In this document: positions 30,135-37,819 of the stretch, piece after piece | Numbering within the stretch: position 1 is the first letter of the stretch | Layout of the letters: each line of letters starts with the position of its first letter | Notes under the pieces: model-generated | What the model saw: only the letters and a program-made list of their open reading frames with translations | Told to the model about the DNA's origin: nothing | The model's database searches: none | DNA from: Dyella acidiphila | GTDB taxonomy: Bacteria > Pseudomonadota > Gammaproteobacteria > Xanthomonadales > Rhodanobacteraceae | Direction of reading: 5' to 3' | Assembly: GCF_014863405.1 (NCBI RefSeq) | Contig: NZ_JACZZA010000001.1 | Coordinates: 744,001 to 808,000, forward strand | Length of the DNA: 64,000 bases | Program-made: the position numbers and the translations under genes

Positions 30135-30428
30135 TTAGAGGAGAGTTTGAAAAAGGTCATGCCAGTAGGGATTGCTGCTTTCAATCAGATTGAGCTTCCA
30201 ATCCCGATGCCATTTCTTTAGCAACTTCTCTCGTCTTATTGCCGACTCCATCGTGTCATGCGCTTCATACCAAACCAGCTGATGCACCGCATGCAATCTC
30301 GTAAAACCCCCGATCGCACCACTCTGATGCTGCCAGATACGCTGTACCAGGTCAGATGTAACACCCACATACAAAGTTCCATTTCGCTTGGTGGCGAGCA
30401 TATAAACGCAAGGCTGTCGTGAACGCAT
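30135..30428 (-). CDS. GIY-YIG nuclease superfamily protein
   Basis: 97 aa, the size of the single-domain YhbQ/UPF0213-like group. VYMLATKRNGTLYVGVTSDL holds the GIY-YIG core in its YML...LYVG form; the conserved Arg (VQRIWQH) and Glu (ESAIRREKLLKKW) follow at expected spacing, and the tail ends NPYWHDLF as in homologues. Substrate and role are unknown. It lies antisense between nrdA and nrdB and is bracketed by REP units of one family, which suggests it arrived as a block with them. Confidence 0.9.
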   Translation of the reverse strand: MRSRQPCVYMLATKRNGTLYVGVTSDLVQRIWQHQSGAIGGFTRLHAVHQLVWYEAHDTMESAIRREKLLKKWHRDWKLNLIESSNPYWHDLFQTLL

Positions 30429-30507
30429 GCTACTGACCGAGCAAACGGCGAATCTCGATCGTCACAGTTCCAGGTGCGCCGGCACATCGTTCCGCGCCCT
30501 CCAGCTC

Positions 30508-30541
30508 TGTCATCCCGGTGCAGGTCGGGACCCAGTGACTT
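30508..30541. repeat. Single diverged REP unit before nrdB
   Basis: TGTCATCCCGGTGCAGGTCG followed by GGACCCAGTGACTT resembles the left unit of the doublet at 30021-30108, including the AGTGACTT tail. Ends 26 bp before the nrdB start. Confidence 0.7.
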
Positions 30542-30567
30542 CCTACACGCCATAAATCGAGGACATC

Positions 30568-31590
30568 ATGTCGAGCAGCTCAAACAACCACCACATCCTC
30601 GACCCCGGTTTCGAACTCACCCTGCGCCCGATGCGCTACCCCGAGTTCTACGAGATGTATCGCAACGCGATCAAGAACACCTGGACGGTGGAGGAAGTGG
30701 ATTTTTCGCTGGACGTTACCGACCTGAAGTCGAAGATGAGTGATGCGGACCGCCATCTGATCCATCGCCTGGTCGCCTTCTTCGCCACCGGCGACACCAT
30801 CGTGGCCAACAATCTGGTGCTGAACCTGTACCAGCACATCAATGCGCCGGAAGCGCGCATGTACCTGTCGCGCCAGCTGTACGAGGAAGCGCTGCATGTG
30901 CAGTTCTACCTCACCCTGCTCGATACCTATATCCCTGATCCGAACGAGCGCAACAAGGCGTTCTCGGCACTGGAAAACATTCCCTCGATCCGCCAGAAGG
31001 GCGCGTTCTGCTTCAAGTGGATCGATTCCATCCAGAACCTGCAGCGCCTGGAAACGCGCGAACAGCGCCGGCAGTTCCTGCTCAACCTGATCTGCTTCGC
31101 CGCCTGCATCGAAGGCCTGTTCTTCTTCGCCGCGTTCGCCTACGTGTACTTCCTGCGCTCGCGCGGCCTGCTGCACGGCCTGGCGTCGGGCACCAACTGG
31201 GTGTTCCGCGACGAGTCGGGCCACATGGCGTTCGCCTTCGAAGTGGTGCGCAAAGTGCGTGCGCAGGAGCCGGAGCTGTTCGACGAGGAGATGCGTACGC
31301 AGGTGGAAGCGATGCTGGAAGAAGCCATCGCCTGCGAAACACAGTTCGCCGAGGACGTGTTGTCCGGCGGCGTGGCCGGCCTGTCGGTCAAGGACATGCG
31401 CCAGTACCTGGAATACTGCGCGGATCAGCGCCTGGTCCAGCTCGATCTGCCGAAGAAATACGGCGCCAAGAATCCGTTCGACTTCATGGATCTGCAGGAC
31501 GTGCAGGAAGTGACCAACTTCTTCGAGCGTCGCGTTTCGGCTTACCAGGTTGGCGTGCAGGGCGAAGTGTCGTTCGACATGGCGTTCTGA
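30568..31590 (+). CDS. nrdB: Class I ribonucleoside-diphosphate reductase, beta subunit
   Basis: 340 aa from ATG 30568 with GAGG upstream. Holds the dimetal site and tyrosyl radical for NrdA. Metal ligands seen: Asp76 (ATGDT), Glu107 and His110 (EEALHVQFY), Glu182 (CIEGLFF), Glu216 and His219 (DESGHMAF); the radical Tyr is Tyr114, four residues after His110 as in E. coli NrdB. So this is a tyrosyl-radical type enzyme. C-terminus VQGEVSFDMAF fits the tail that docks on the alpha subunit. The last gene of the pair, followed three bases later by a GNAT gene. Confidence 0.95.
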   Translation: MSSSSNNHHILDPGFELTLRPMRYPEFYEMYRNAIKNTWTVEEVDFSLDVTDLKSKMSDADRHLIHRLVAFFATGDTIVANNLVLNLYQHINAPEARMYLSRQLYEEALHVQFYLTLLDTYIPDPNERNKAFSALENIPSIRQKGAFCFKWIDSIQNLQRLETREQRRQFLLNLICFAACIEGLFFFAAFAYVYFLRSRGLLHGLASGTNWVFRDESGHMAFAFEVVRKVRAQEPELFDEEMRTQVEAMLEEAIACETQFAEDVLSGGVAGLSVKDMRQYLEYCADQRLVQLDLPKKYGAKNPFDFMDLQDVQEVTNFFERRVSAYQVGVQGEVSFDMAF

Positions 31591-31593
31591 TCG

Positions 31594-32019
31594 ATGGACG
31601 CGCCGCAGATCGTGCTCACCGATGAGCCGGAAGCCGGCGAACTGGAAGCGATCCGGCGCGGTCTGGATGCCTTCAATCTGGCGGCCAGCGGCATCGACGA
31701 CCGGCGCGTGATCGCGTTACTGGTAAAAGATCCGGCGACCGGACAAGTAGCGGGCGGCCTGAACGGCCGTACTTCGCGCGGCGTGCTGTTTATCGACGTG
31801 TTCTTCCTGCCCGCGTCGATGCGCGGCCAGGGGCTGGGCAGCCGGCTATTGCAGATGGCGGAAGACGAAGGACGGCGGCGCGGCTGCCGCACCGGGCTGT
31901 TGCATACCAATAATTTTCAGGCGCCGGAGTTCTACAAAAAACACGGCTGGCGCGAATACGGCCAGTTTCCCAGCGACCCGCCCGGCACCAGCCGCATTTT
32001 CTTCAGCAAGGAACTTTGA
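31594..32019 (+). CDS. GNAT family N-acetyltransferase
   Basis: 141 aa starting three bases after the nrdB stop, so probably co-transcribed with it. IDVFFLPASMRGQGLGSRLL contains the acetyl-CoA pyrophosphate loop (R-G-Q-G-L-G), and the C-terminal ARD-like segment TNNFQAPEFYKKHGWREYGQ is typical of GNAT enzymes. Acceptor substrate unknown. A strong bidirectional terminator follows. Confidence 0.88.
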   Translation: MDAPQIVLTDEPEAGELEAIRRGLDAFNLAASGIDDRRVIALLVKDPATGQVAGGLNGRTSRGVLFIDVFFLPASMRGQGLGSRLLQMAEDEGRRRGCRTGLLHTNNFQAPEFYKKHGWREYGQFPSDPPGTSRIFFSKEL

Positions 32020-32048
32020 TCCGGGGCAATCCAGCCCGCGATCCATGC

Positions 32049-32078
32049 AAAAACGCCCGGATCATCCGGGCGTTTTTA
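32049..32078. terminator. Bidirectional terminator
   Basis: AAAACGCCCGG / CCGGGCGTTTTT stem with a short ATCAT loop; A-rich on the left and T-rich on the right, so it can serve both the nrdB-GNAT transcript and the convergent DUF2076 gene. Confidence 0.9.
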
Positions 32079-32083
32079 TTTGC

Positions 32084-32737
32084 TCACGTCCAGCTGCTGC
32101 TGTCGTCGTCGAAATTGCCGTCGAAGTTGGCGTCATCGAAGCCGGTGGAGGAAAAATCACCACCACCACCACCGCCGCCGCCGCCGCCGCCGCCGTTGGA
32201 AAGATTGCCGTCGTCGAAGAAATTGTTCTCGGTGACGTTCTCGATCACTTCCGGCTGGCCGCCGCCGAAGAATCCGCCGCCGCCGTGGTGGCCCAGCAGA
32301 TCTTCGATGCCATTGAACAGAAACATGCCGCCGGCCACACCCGCCGCTGTAGTGGCGGCGCTGGCAAGGAAGCTGGGCGCGGCGCTCTGCGGCGCAGCCG
32401 GAGCGCCACCGAACAGACGCTCGCGCCAACTCGGCGCGGCGGCCTGCGCAGGCGGCATCGGCGGTGGTGCGGAGCCCCAGCCCTGCTGCTGGCCACCGAG
32501 GAAGCTGCCGCCGCCCTGGCCGTTCATCTGGGCCTGCAGTTGCGCGATCTGCGCTTTGGCCGCATCCAGCGCGTGCTGCTGCAGCAGGCTGCGCTGCACC
32601 AGCAGGTATAGCGCATCGGGCTGGCCGGCCAGGCGCTGGCGAATCAGCGCATCGGCCTGGGCATCCTTGGCCGTGCCGCTGACGGCGGCCAGGCGTTGAA
32701 GGAAATCGTCGAGTAGCAGTTGTTCCTGGGGCGTCAT
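32084..32737 (-). CDS. DUF2076 domain protein
   Basis: 217 aa. The N-terminal 70 residues (MTPQEQLLLDDFLQRLAAVS, then DALYLLVQRSLLQQHALDAA) are the characteristic helical start of DUF2076, followed by a Pro/Ala-rich linker, a hydrophobic Ala/Gly segment (TTAAGVAGGMFLFNGIEDLL), a Gly/His stretch and an acidic Asp/Asn/Ser tail. A run of twelve glycines lies near residue 185. Some family members are periplasmic ligand-binding proteins, but for most, as here, function is unknown. Monocistronic, ends at the bidirectional terminator. Confidence 0.88.
   Translation of the reverse strand: MTPQEQLLLDDFLQRLAAVSGTAKDAQADALIRQRLAGQPDALYLLVQRSLLQQHALDAAKAQIAQLQAQMNGQGGGSFLGGQQQGWGSAPPPMPPAQAAAPSWRERLFGGAPAAPQSAAPSFLASAATTAAGVAGGMFLFNGIEDLLGHHGGGGFFGGGQPEVIENVTENNFFDDGNLSNGGGGGGGGGGGGDFSSTGFDDANFDGNFDDDSSSWT
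32159..32196. repeat. Trinucleotide repeat inside the DUF2076 gene
   Basis: About twelve CCA/CCG triplets in a row on the plus strand, encoding polyglycine on the minus strand. A tract of this kind can change length by slippage without breaking the frame. Confidence 0.85.
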
Positions 32738-32895
32738 GGGGTCTCCGAAGCGCGAAAGTCAGGTGCCGGCTCAAGGCCGAACGTGCTGGAAATATGCACG
32801 GCTTGTGTGACCTCAAGAGCTGCGTGCGGTGCCGTGCCGTTGGTCATGCCAAGGAGGTTCAGTTCATACCCGGCTATGCGAGGCCCGACGACCTA

Positions 32896-32942
32896 TTGAC
32901 TACACGTGTAGTCAGGGAGTAGCTTGACTACACGTGTAGTCA
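32896..32942 (+). promoter_or_regulatory. Twin BlaI-type operators overlapping a promoter
   Basis: Two identical perfect palindromes, TGACTACACGTGTAGTCA, at 32897-32914 and 32925-32942, centres 28 bp apart. The core ACTACA..TGTAGT resembles the TACTACA/TGTAGTA operator of BlaI and MecI. TTGACT at the left palindrome's edge (32896-32901) and TAGCTT (32920-32925, 18-bp spacing) form a promoter that bound repressor would cover. The first gene starts 17 bp after the second site. Confidence 0.85.
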
Positions 32943-32958
32943 CGAGTGTGCCAAGTCT

Positions 32959-33345
32959 ATGTCCAAGCCAAGCATCGGGGATCAGGAGTTGGCGCTCCTG
33001 CAATATCTGGCCGAACACGAACGCGCATCGGTGGGCGAGGTGGCTGCCGGTTTTGGCGAGTCGCGCGGCCTGGCCCGCTCCACCGTGCTGACCATGATGG
33101 AACGCCTGCGCGCCAAGTCGTTTCTCAAGCGCCGCCAGGTCGACGGCGTCTACCGCTACAACACCGCGGCCGGTCCCGGCGAGGCGATGCGCAATGCGGT
33201 GGGGCAGTTCGTGGAAAAGACCTTGTCCGGTTCGCTCTCGCCGTTCGTGGCCTGGATGGCCGAGAAAGGCGAAGTCAGCGACAACGAGCTGGCCGAACTG
33301 GAAGCCCTGGTGACGAAACTGCAATCGCAGCGGAAGGAGCCTTGA
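32959..33345 (+). CDS. BlaI/MecI/CopY family transcriptional repressor
   Basis: 128 aa. A winged helix occupies residues 1-75: GDQELALLQYLAEHERASVG, then LARSTVLTMMERLRAKSFLK with the recognition helix, then the wing RRQVDGVYRYN. The C-terminal half (SGSLSPFVAWMAEKGEVSDN) is the dimerisation and cleavage-site region. It should repress its own operon through the twin palindromes upstream and be inactivated when the adjacent M56 protein is triggered. The next gene starts two bases after the stop. Confidence 0.93.
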   Translation: MSKPSIGDQELALLQYLAEHERASVGEVAAGFGESRGLARSTVLTMMERLRAKSFLKRRQVDGVYRYNTAAGPGEAMRNAVGQFVEKTLSGSLSPFVAWMAEKGEVSDNELAELEALVTKLQSQRKEP

Positions 33346-33347
33346 AG

Positions 33348-35177
33348 ATGGATACCTTATTCGATCTCGCCGACAGCATCTTTCTGCGCCTGGCCTGGGC
33401 CGCTGCGCAGGCCACCGTGCTGATCGGCGCACTGTGGCTGCTCAGCCGCTGGGTGCCGCGCCTGTCGCCGGCGATCCGCTGCATGCTGTGGTGGCTGGTG
33501 GCGGCGCAGCTGATCGTAGGCATGACGGTGAACGCGCCGATCGAGCTGCACTGGCTGCCAGCGCAACATGTCACGGCAGTGGTGACGCATACCGCCATGC
33601 CGGCGACGGGTACCGGCGCCAGGGTGTCGGCGGTCATGACGACGGTCGCCAATGACGATGGCGCGGAAGATCTGCCGGCCTGGTCCTGGCAGCGAAGCCT
33701 GGTCGTGCTGTGGCTGCTTGGCGTGCTGCTGCAGGCGTTGTTCGCGCTGCGCCAATGGCATGCAAACCGGGCCCTGGTGCGCGCATCGCAGCCGCTGCGC
33801 GATGCATCGCTGCAACTGCTATGCGCCGAGCAGGCACATGCGCTGGGCTTGCGCCACGTGCCGCATCTGCGCATCTCGGCGGCTATCACCTCGCCGCAGG
33901 TCACCGGCTGGTGGCGTCCGCTGGTGCTGTTGCCGGCCCAGCAGAACCTGTCTTCCGAAGAACTCGGCATGGCGCTGGCGCATGAGCTGGCGCATCTGCA
34001 TCGCGGCGATCTGTGGCTGGGCTGGGTACCGGCGATCGCGCAGCGGCTGTTCTTCTTCCATCCGCTGGTGGTGTGGGCGATGCGCGAATACGCGATCTAT
34101 CGCGAGGCGGCCTGCGATGCGCAGGTCGTGCAACACCAGCACGCCGCGCCGCACAGCTACGGCCATTTGCTGCTGCGCCTGGGCGTGGCGCATCCGCCGC
34201 ATGCCGGCCTGGCCGGCGCATCCTCGACCTTCCAGAACCTCAAGCGCCGGCTGACCTTGCTGCAGCAGAGCGACGCGATGCCGCGCACGCATGGCTGGCT
34301 GCTGGTGGGCTTGATCGCGGTGATCGGCATCCTGCCTTATCGCGTCACGGCGACGAGCGTCGTGCAGGATGCTGTCTACACCGCGCCACCCGCGCCGCCG
34401 GCACCTCCGGCAGCACCCGCGCTCCCCGCAGCACCAGCACCCGTGGCGCCGCTGGCTGCCGCCGCCATACCGGCGCCGCCTGCGCCGCCCCCGGCTCCGC
34501 CAGCACCGCCGGCCCCGCCCCATGCCTTCGGCTTCGCCCGCCATGTCGATATCGACACCACCGCCAACGCCAGCCAGGGCATCGCGCTGTTCGACGGCGA
34601 CACGGTGATGATCAATGGCAGCGACGCCGATGAGGCCACCGCACAGCGCCTGCACAACAGCGGCAATCCGCTGCTGTGGTTCCGCCGTGGCAACCGCGCC
34701 TATGTCGTGCACGACGACGCACTGATCCAGCAGGCCAAGCGCGCCTACGTACCGATCGCCGAGATGGCCCGCGCGCAAGGCGAGCTGGCCGGCAAGCAAG
34801 GTGAGCTGGCCGGCCAGCAAGGCGGCATCGCCGCGCGCCAGGGCGCACTGGCCAATCGCGAAGCGCAGGTCGCCGACCGGCGTGCGCAGCTCGAAGCGGC
34901 GCGTGCCTCCGCGCAAGCATCGCAAGAGGCAGGACGCGAAGCCGGCTTCACTGGCCAACTTGCCGGCATCACCGCGGAAGAGCAGGAGATCAGCCGCGAG
35001 AACCGCGAGCTCGAGCAAGAGGCCGCGCAGATGTCCAAACGTGCCGAAGCGCTGGCCAAGCAGCAGACCGCCTTGTCGGCCCAGCAAGAGGACGCAAATC
35101 GGCGCGCCGAGCAGGAGCTGGACAAGGTGCTGGACAAGGCCATCGCCCAGGGCCTGGCTCAACCCGCAGCGCGCTGA
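33348..35177 (+). CDS. M56 (BlaR1-type) membrane metalloprotease with coiled-coil tail
   Basis: 609 aa. Membrane segments at about residues 12-32, 42-62, 120-138 and 322-342 and the zinc motif HELAH (His212, Glu213, His216) between them define the BlaR1/MecR1 M56 protease, which inactivates BlaI. The usual penicillin-binding sensor is absent: after the last helix comes a long Ala/Pro linker (about 345-395), a small domain with DGDTVMINGSDADEATAQRL, then 7-residue repeats (AGKQGEL, AGQQGGI, AARQGAL, ANREAQV) from about 475 and a Gln/Glu-rich coiled coil to the end. The signal sensed is unknown. Confidence 0.88.
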   Translation: MDTLFDLADSIFLRLAWAAAQATVLIGALWLLSRWVPRLSPAIRCMLWWLVAAQLIVGMTVNAPIELHWLPAQHVTAVVTHTAMPATGTGARVSAVMTTVANDDGAEDLPAWSWQRSLVVLWLLGVLLQALFALRQWHANRALVRASQPLRDASLQLLCAEQAHALGLRHVPHLRISAAITSPQVTGWWRPLVLLPAQQNLSSEELGMALAHELAHLHRGDLWLGWVPAIAQRLFFFHPLVVWAMREYAIYREAACDAQVVQHQHAAPHSYGHLLLRLGVAHPPHAGLAGASSTFQNLKRRLTLLQQSDAMPRTHGWLLVGLIAVIGILPYRVTATSVVQDAVYTAPPAPPAPPAAPALPAAPAPVAPLAAAAIPAPPAPPPAPPAPPAPPHAFGFARHVDIDTTANASQGIALFDGDTVMINGSDADEATAQRLHNSGNPLLWFRRGNRAYVVHDDALIQQAKRAYVPIAEMARAQGELAGKQGELAGQQGGIAARQGALANREAQVADRRAQLEAARASAQASQEAGREAGFTGQLAGITAEEQEISRENRELEQEAAQMSKRAEALAKQQTALSAQQEDANRRAEQELDKVLDKAIAQGLAQPAAR

Positions 35178-35294
35178 ACGCACGGATCGGAGCGCAGCCG
35201 CTCCGATCCGCATCACCCACCGATGACCACGCAAACGCCTGCAGACATGCAGGCGCCGGGACCGCTTGCGTCCGCTTTGAGGGAGTTCCCACGC

Positions 35295-36596
35295 ATGTTC
35301 GGCTACTACTTTTGGCTGGCGATCCATGGCCTGAAGCGCAACCGGATCATCACCACGCTGATGATCCTCGCCATCGGCCTGGGCATCGGCGCCAGCATGA
35401 CCATGATCACCGTGTTGCATGTGATGTCCGGCGATCCGCTGCCGGGGCGCAGCCAACATTTGTACGTGCCGGTCATCGACGCCAAGCCCGCACACGAAAA
35501 CCTGCCCAAGCGCGCCACGCCGGACGACGACCTGACCTGGCCGGATGCGATGTACCTGCTGCATGCCGCGCGCGCCGAACGCCAGGCCGCGATGGCCGCA
35601 GGTCCGTTGCCGGTGCATCCGGAGAATGCCGCCCAGCATCCCTTCTTCGAACGCGGACACTACGTCACCGCCGATTTCTTTCCGATGTTCGACACGCCGT
35701 TCCTGGCCGGACGCGGCTGGACCCACGACGACGATGAAGCGCACGCACGCGTGGTCGTGCTCAACGCCACGCTCAGCCAGAAACTATTCGGCAGCGCCCC
35801 GGCCATCGGCCGCAGCGTGCGCCTGAAGAACGTCGACTTCCGGGTGATCGGCGTGCTGGATCACTGGCAGCCGCAGCCTACGTTCTATGCCTCGATCGAC
35901 GAGCGCTCGTTCGGACGCACGGACCAGTTTTTCCTGCCGCTGCAGACAGCGATGGAATTGAAATTCGACGTCGACGGCCAGCTCTCTTGCTGGAGCAGCG
36001 GCGGCGATGCGCGCAGCAGCGACCATTGCAGCTGGCTGCAGTTCTGGGTGCAGCTGAGCAACCCGGCCAGTGTGCAGACCTATCGCGATTTTCTCGCCGA
36101 CTACTGGCGCGAGCAGCAGGCACACGGCCGGTTTCCGCGCCCGGTGGATCCGCGCCTGTATGCCTTGATGGACTGGCTCAGCTACCAGCACGTGATTCCT
36201 GACGACCTGCGTCTGCAGCTGTGGCTCGCGCTGGGTTTTCTCGGCGTCTGCACGGTGAATATCGTCGGCTTGCTGCTGGCCAAATTCTTGCGTCGCAGTG
36301 GCGAACTCAGTGTGCGCCGCGCGCTCGGTGCACGGCGGCGCGATCTGTTCCTGCAGCTCGGCGTGGAAGCGGCCGTGATCGGTGTGGCCGGCGGCGTGCT
36401 GGGCGTGCTGCTGGCCGAATTGGGTTTGTGGAGCGTGCGCCAGCGGCCGGACGGCTATGCGCAATTGGCGCAAATGGATCCGGCAATGCTGGCCGGCACC
36501 TTCGCCCTCGCGGTATCGAGCAGTGTGCTGGCTGGCCTGCTGCCGGCCTGGCGTGCCTGCAATATCACCCCTGCCTTGCAACTGAAAACCCAATGA
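35295..36596 (+). CDS. FtsX/MacB-like ABC transporter permease
   Basis: 433 aa from ATG 35295 (GAGGGAG upstream; an earlier ATG at 35223 is less likely since homologues start with MFGYY). One N-terminal helix (TTLMILAIGLGIGASMTMIT), a large periplasmic MacB-core domain (about 60-310) and three C-terminal helices, with RRALGARRRDLFLQLGVEAA the coupling segment of FtsX permeases. Part of an operon with BlaI and M56 genes. It needs an ATPase, but none is in the window. The stop overlaps the next gene's start. Confidence 0.85.
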   Translation: MFGYYFWLAIHGLKRNRIITTLMILAIGLGIGASMTMITVLHVMSGDPLPGRSQHLYVPVIDAKPAHENLPKRATPDDDLTWPDAMYLLHAARAERQAAMAAGPLPVHPENAAQHPFFERGHYVTADFFPMFDTPFLAGRGWTHDDDEAHARVVVLNATLSQKLFGSAPAIGRSVRLKNVDFRVIGVLDHWQPQPTFYASIDERSFGRTDQFFLPLQTAMELKFDVDGQLSCWSSGGDARSSDHCSWLQFWVQLSNPASVQTYRDFLADYWREQQAHGRFPRPVDPRLYALMDWLSYQHVIPDDLRLQLWLALGFLGVCTVNIVGLLLAKFLRRSGELSVRRALGARRRDLFLQLGVEAAVIGVAGGVLGVLLAELGLWSVRQRPDGYAQLAQMDPAMLAGTFALAVSSSVLAGLLPAWRACNITPALQLKTQ

Positions 36597-37819
36597 GGCC
36601 CCGCATGTCGCTTCCGCCCGTCATCGCCAGCCTCAGCCGCCACAAGCTCACCGCCTTGCTGCTGGTGCTGCAGGTAAGCCTGACCTGCGCCATCGTCTGC
36701 AATGTCGCCTTCATGATCATCCATCGCAGCGAACAGCTGCATCAGCCCAGCGGCGTGGCCGAAGACGAGCTGGTGATGATCGAGAGCAGCGATCTGGATC
36801 AAAACGCGCAGCCGCTGGTACGCCACACCACCGACCTGGCGGCATTGCGGGCGATTCCCGGCGTGACGTCGGTGGCCGCCATCGACGCGCTGCCGTTCAA
36901 CCGCAACGACTGGAGCAATGGCATCGCGCTGTCGAAAGATGGCACCGCCATCACCAGCGCCACCGCCTTCAACGGTACGCAGGACGAACTGGCCACGCTT
37001 GGCCTGCATCTGATCGAAGGCCGCCATTTTCTGCCTGACGAATACATCCCGCTCGACAGCGCGCACGACTGGGCCGGCATCGATCACGTCTCTGCCGCGA
37101 TCGTGACGCGCGCATTGGGCCAGAAGCTGTTTCCGGGCCAGGATCCGCTGGGCAAGACCATCTATGCCGGCGACGGGCCGACGCGCATCGTCGGCGTGGT
37201 CGATCGGCTGACCCGCCCGCATACGCACGAAGACGACAGCAACGATTACGCCACGCTGTTCCCGATGCTGCCCGACACCAACGAAATCATTTATGTACTG
37301 CGCACCGCACCGCAGGAACGCGAGCGCGTGCTCAAGCAAGCAGCCAGCGTGCTCAACCGGCTGGATGAAAATCGCATCCTGCAGCACGCGCAAACCTTCA
37401 CGCAGCTGCGTGCGCAGTATTTCCAGCACAACCGCACCATGATCAGCCTGCTGGTGGCGGCGGCGCTGGGGCTGTTTGCGGTAACCGCGATCGGCATTGG
37501 CGGGCTGGCCAATTTCTGGGTGCAGCAGCGGCGGCGCAGTATCGGCGTACGCCGTGCGCTGGGCGCCACGCGCACCGATATCCTGCGCTACTTCCAGGGC
37601 GAGAATCTGCTGATCGTCAGCGCTGGCATCGTGGTGGGTGCGGTGCTGGCCTATGCGCTCAACCTCGCCCTGATGGAGTACTACGAACAGGCGCGGTTGC
37701 CGCCGGCTTATCCGCTCGCCTGCGCGTTGTCGCTATGGCTGCTGGGCCAGCTGGCCGTGCTGGGACCGGCCTTGCGCGCGGCCGCGGTGCCGCCAGTGAT
37801 CGCGACGCGCTCAGCCTGA
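36593..37819 (+). CDS. FtsX/MacB-like ABC transporter permease, second
   Basis: 408 aa. The ATG at 36593 overlaps the preceding stop (ATGA), suggesting translational coupling; a start at 36605 (MSLPPVIASLSRHK) is also possible. N-terminal helix TALLLVLQVSLTCAIVCNV, a periplasmic domain (about 45-280), then three helices with RRRSIGVRRALGATRTDILR, the FtsX coupling helix. Together with the previous protein it would make a heterodimeric MacB-type permease. Shares 9 bp with the convergent gene at its 3' end. Confidence 0.85.
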   Translation: MRPRMSLPPVIASLSRHKLTALLLVLQVSLTCAIVCNVAFMIIHRSEQLHQPSGVAEDELVMIESSDLDQNAQPLVRHTTDLAALRAIPGVTSVAAIDALPFNRNDWSNGIALSKDGTAITSATAFNGTQDELATLGLHLIEGRHFLPDEYIPLDSAHDWAGIDHVSAAIVTRALGQKLFPGQDPLGKTIYAGDGPTRIVGVVDRLTRPHTHEDDSNDYATLFPMLPDTNEIIYVLRTAPQERERVLKQAASVLNRLDENRILQHAQTFTQLRAQYFQHNRTMISLLVAAALGLFAVTAIGIGGLANFWVQQRRRSIGVRRALGATRTDILRYFQGENLLIVSAGIVVGAVLAYALNLALMEYYEQARLPPAYPLACALSLWLLGQLAVLGPALRAAAVPPVIATRSA

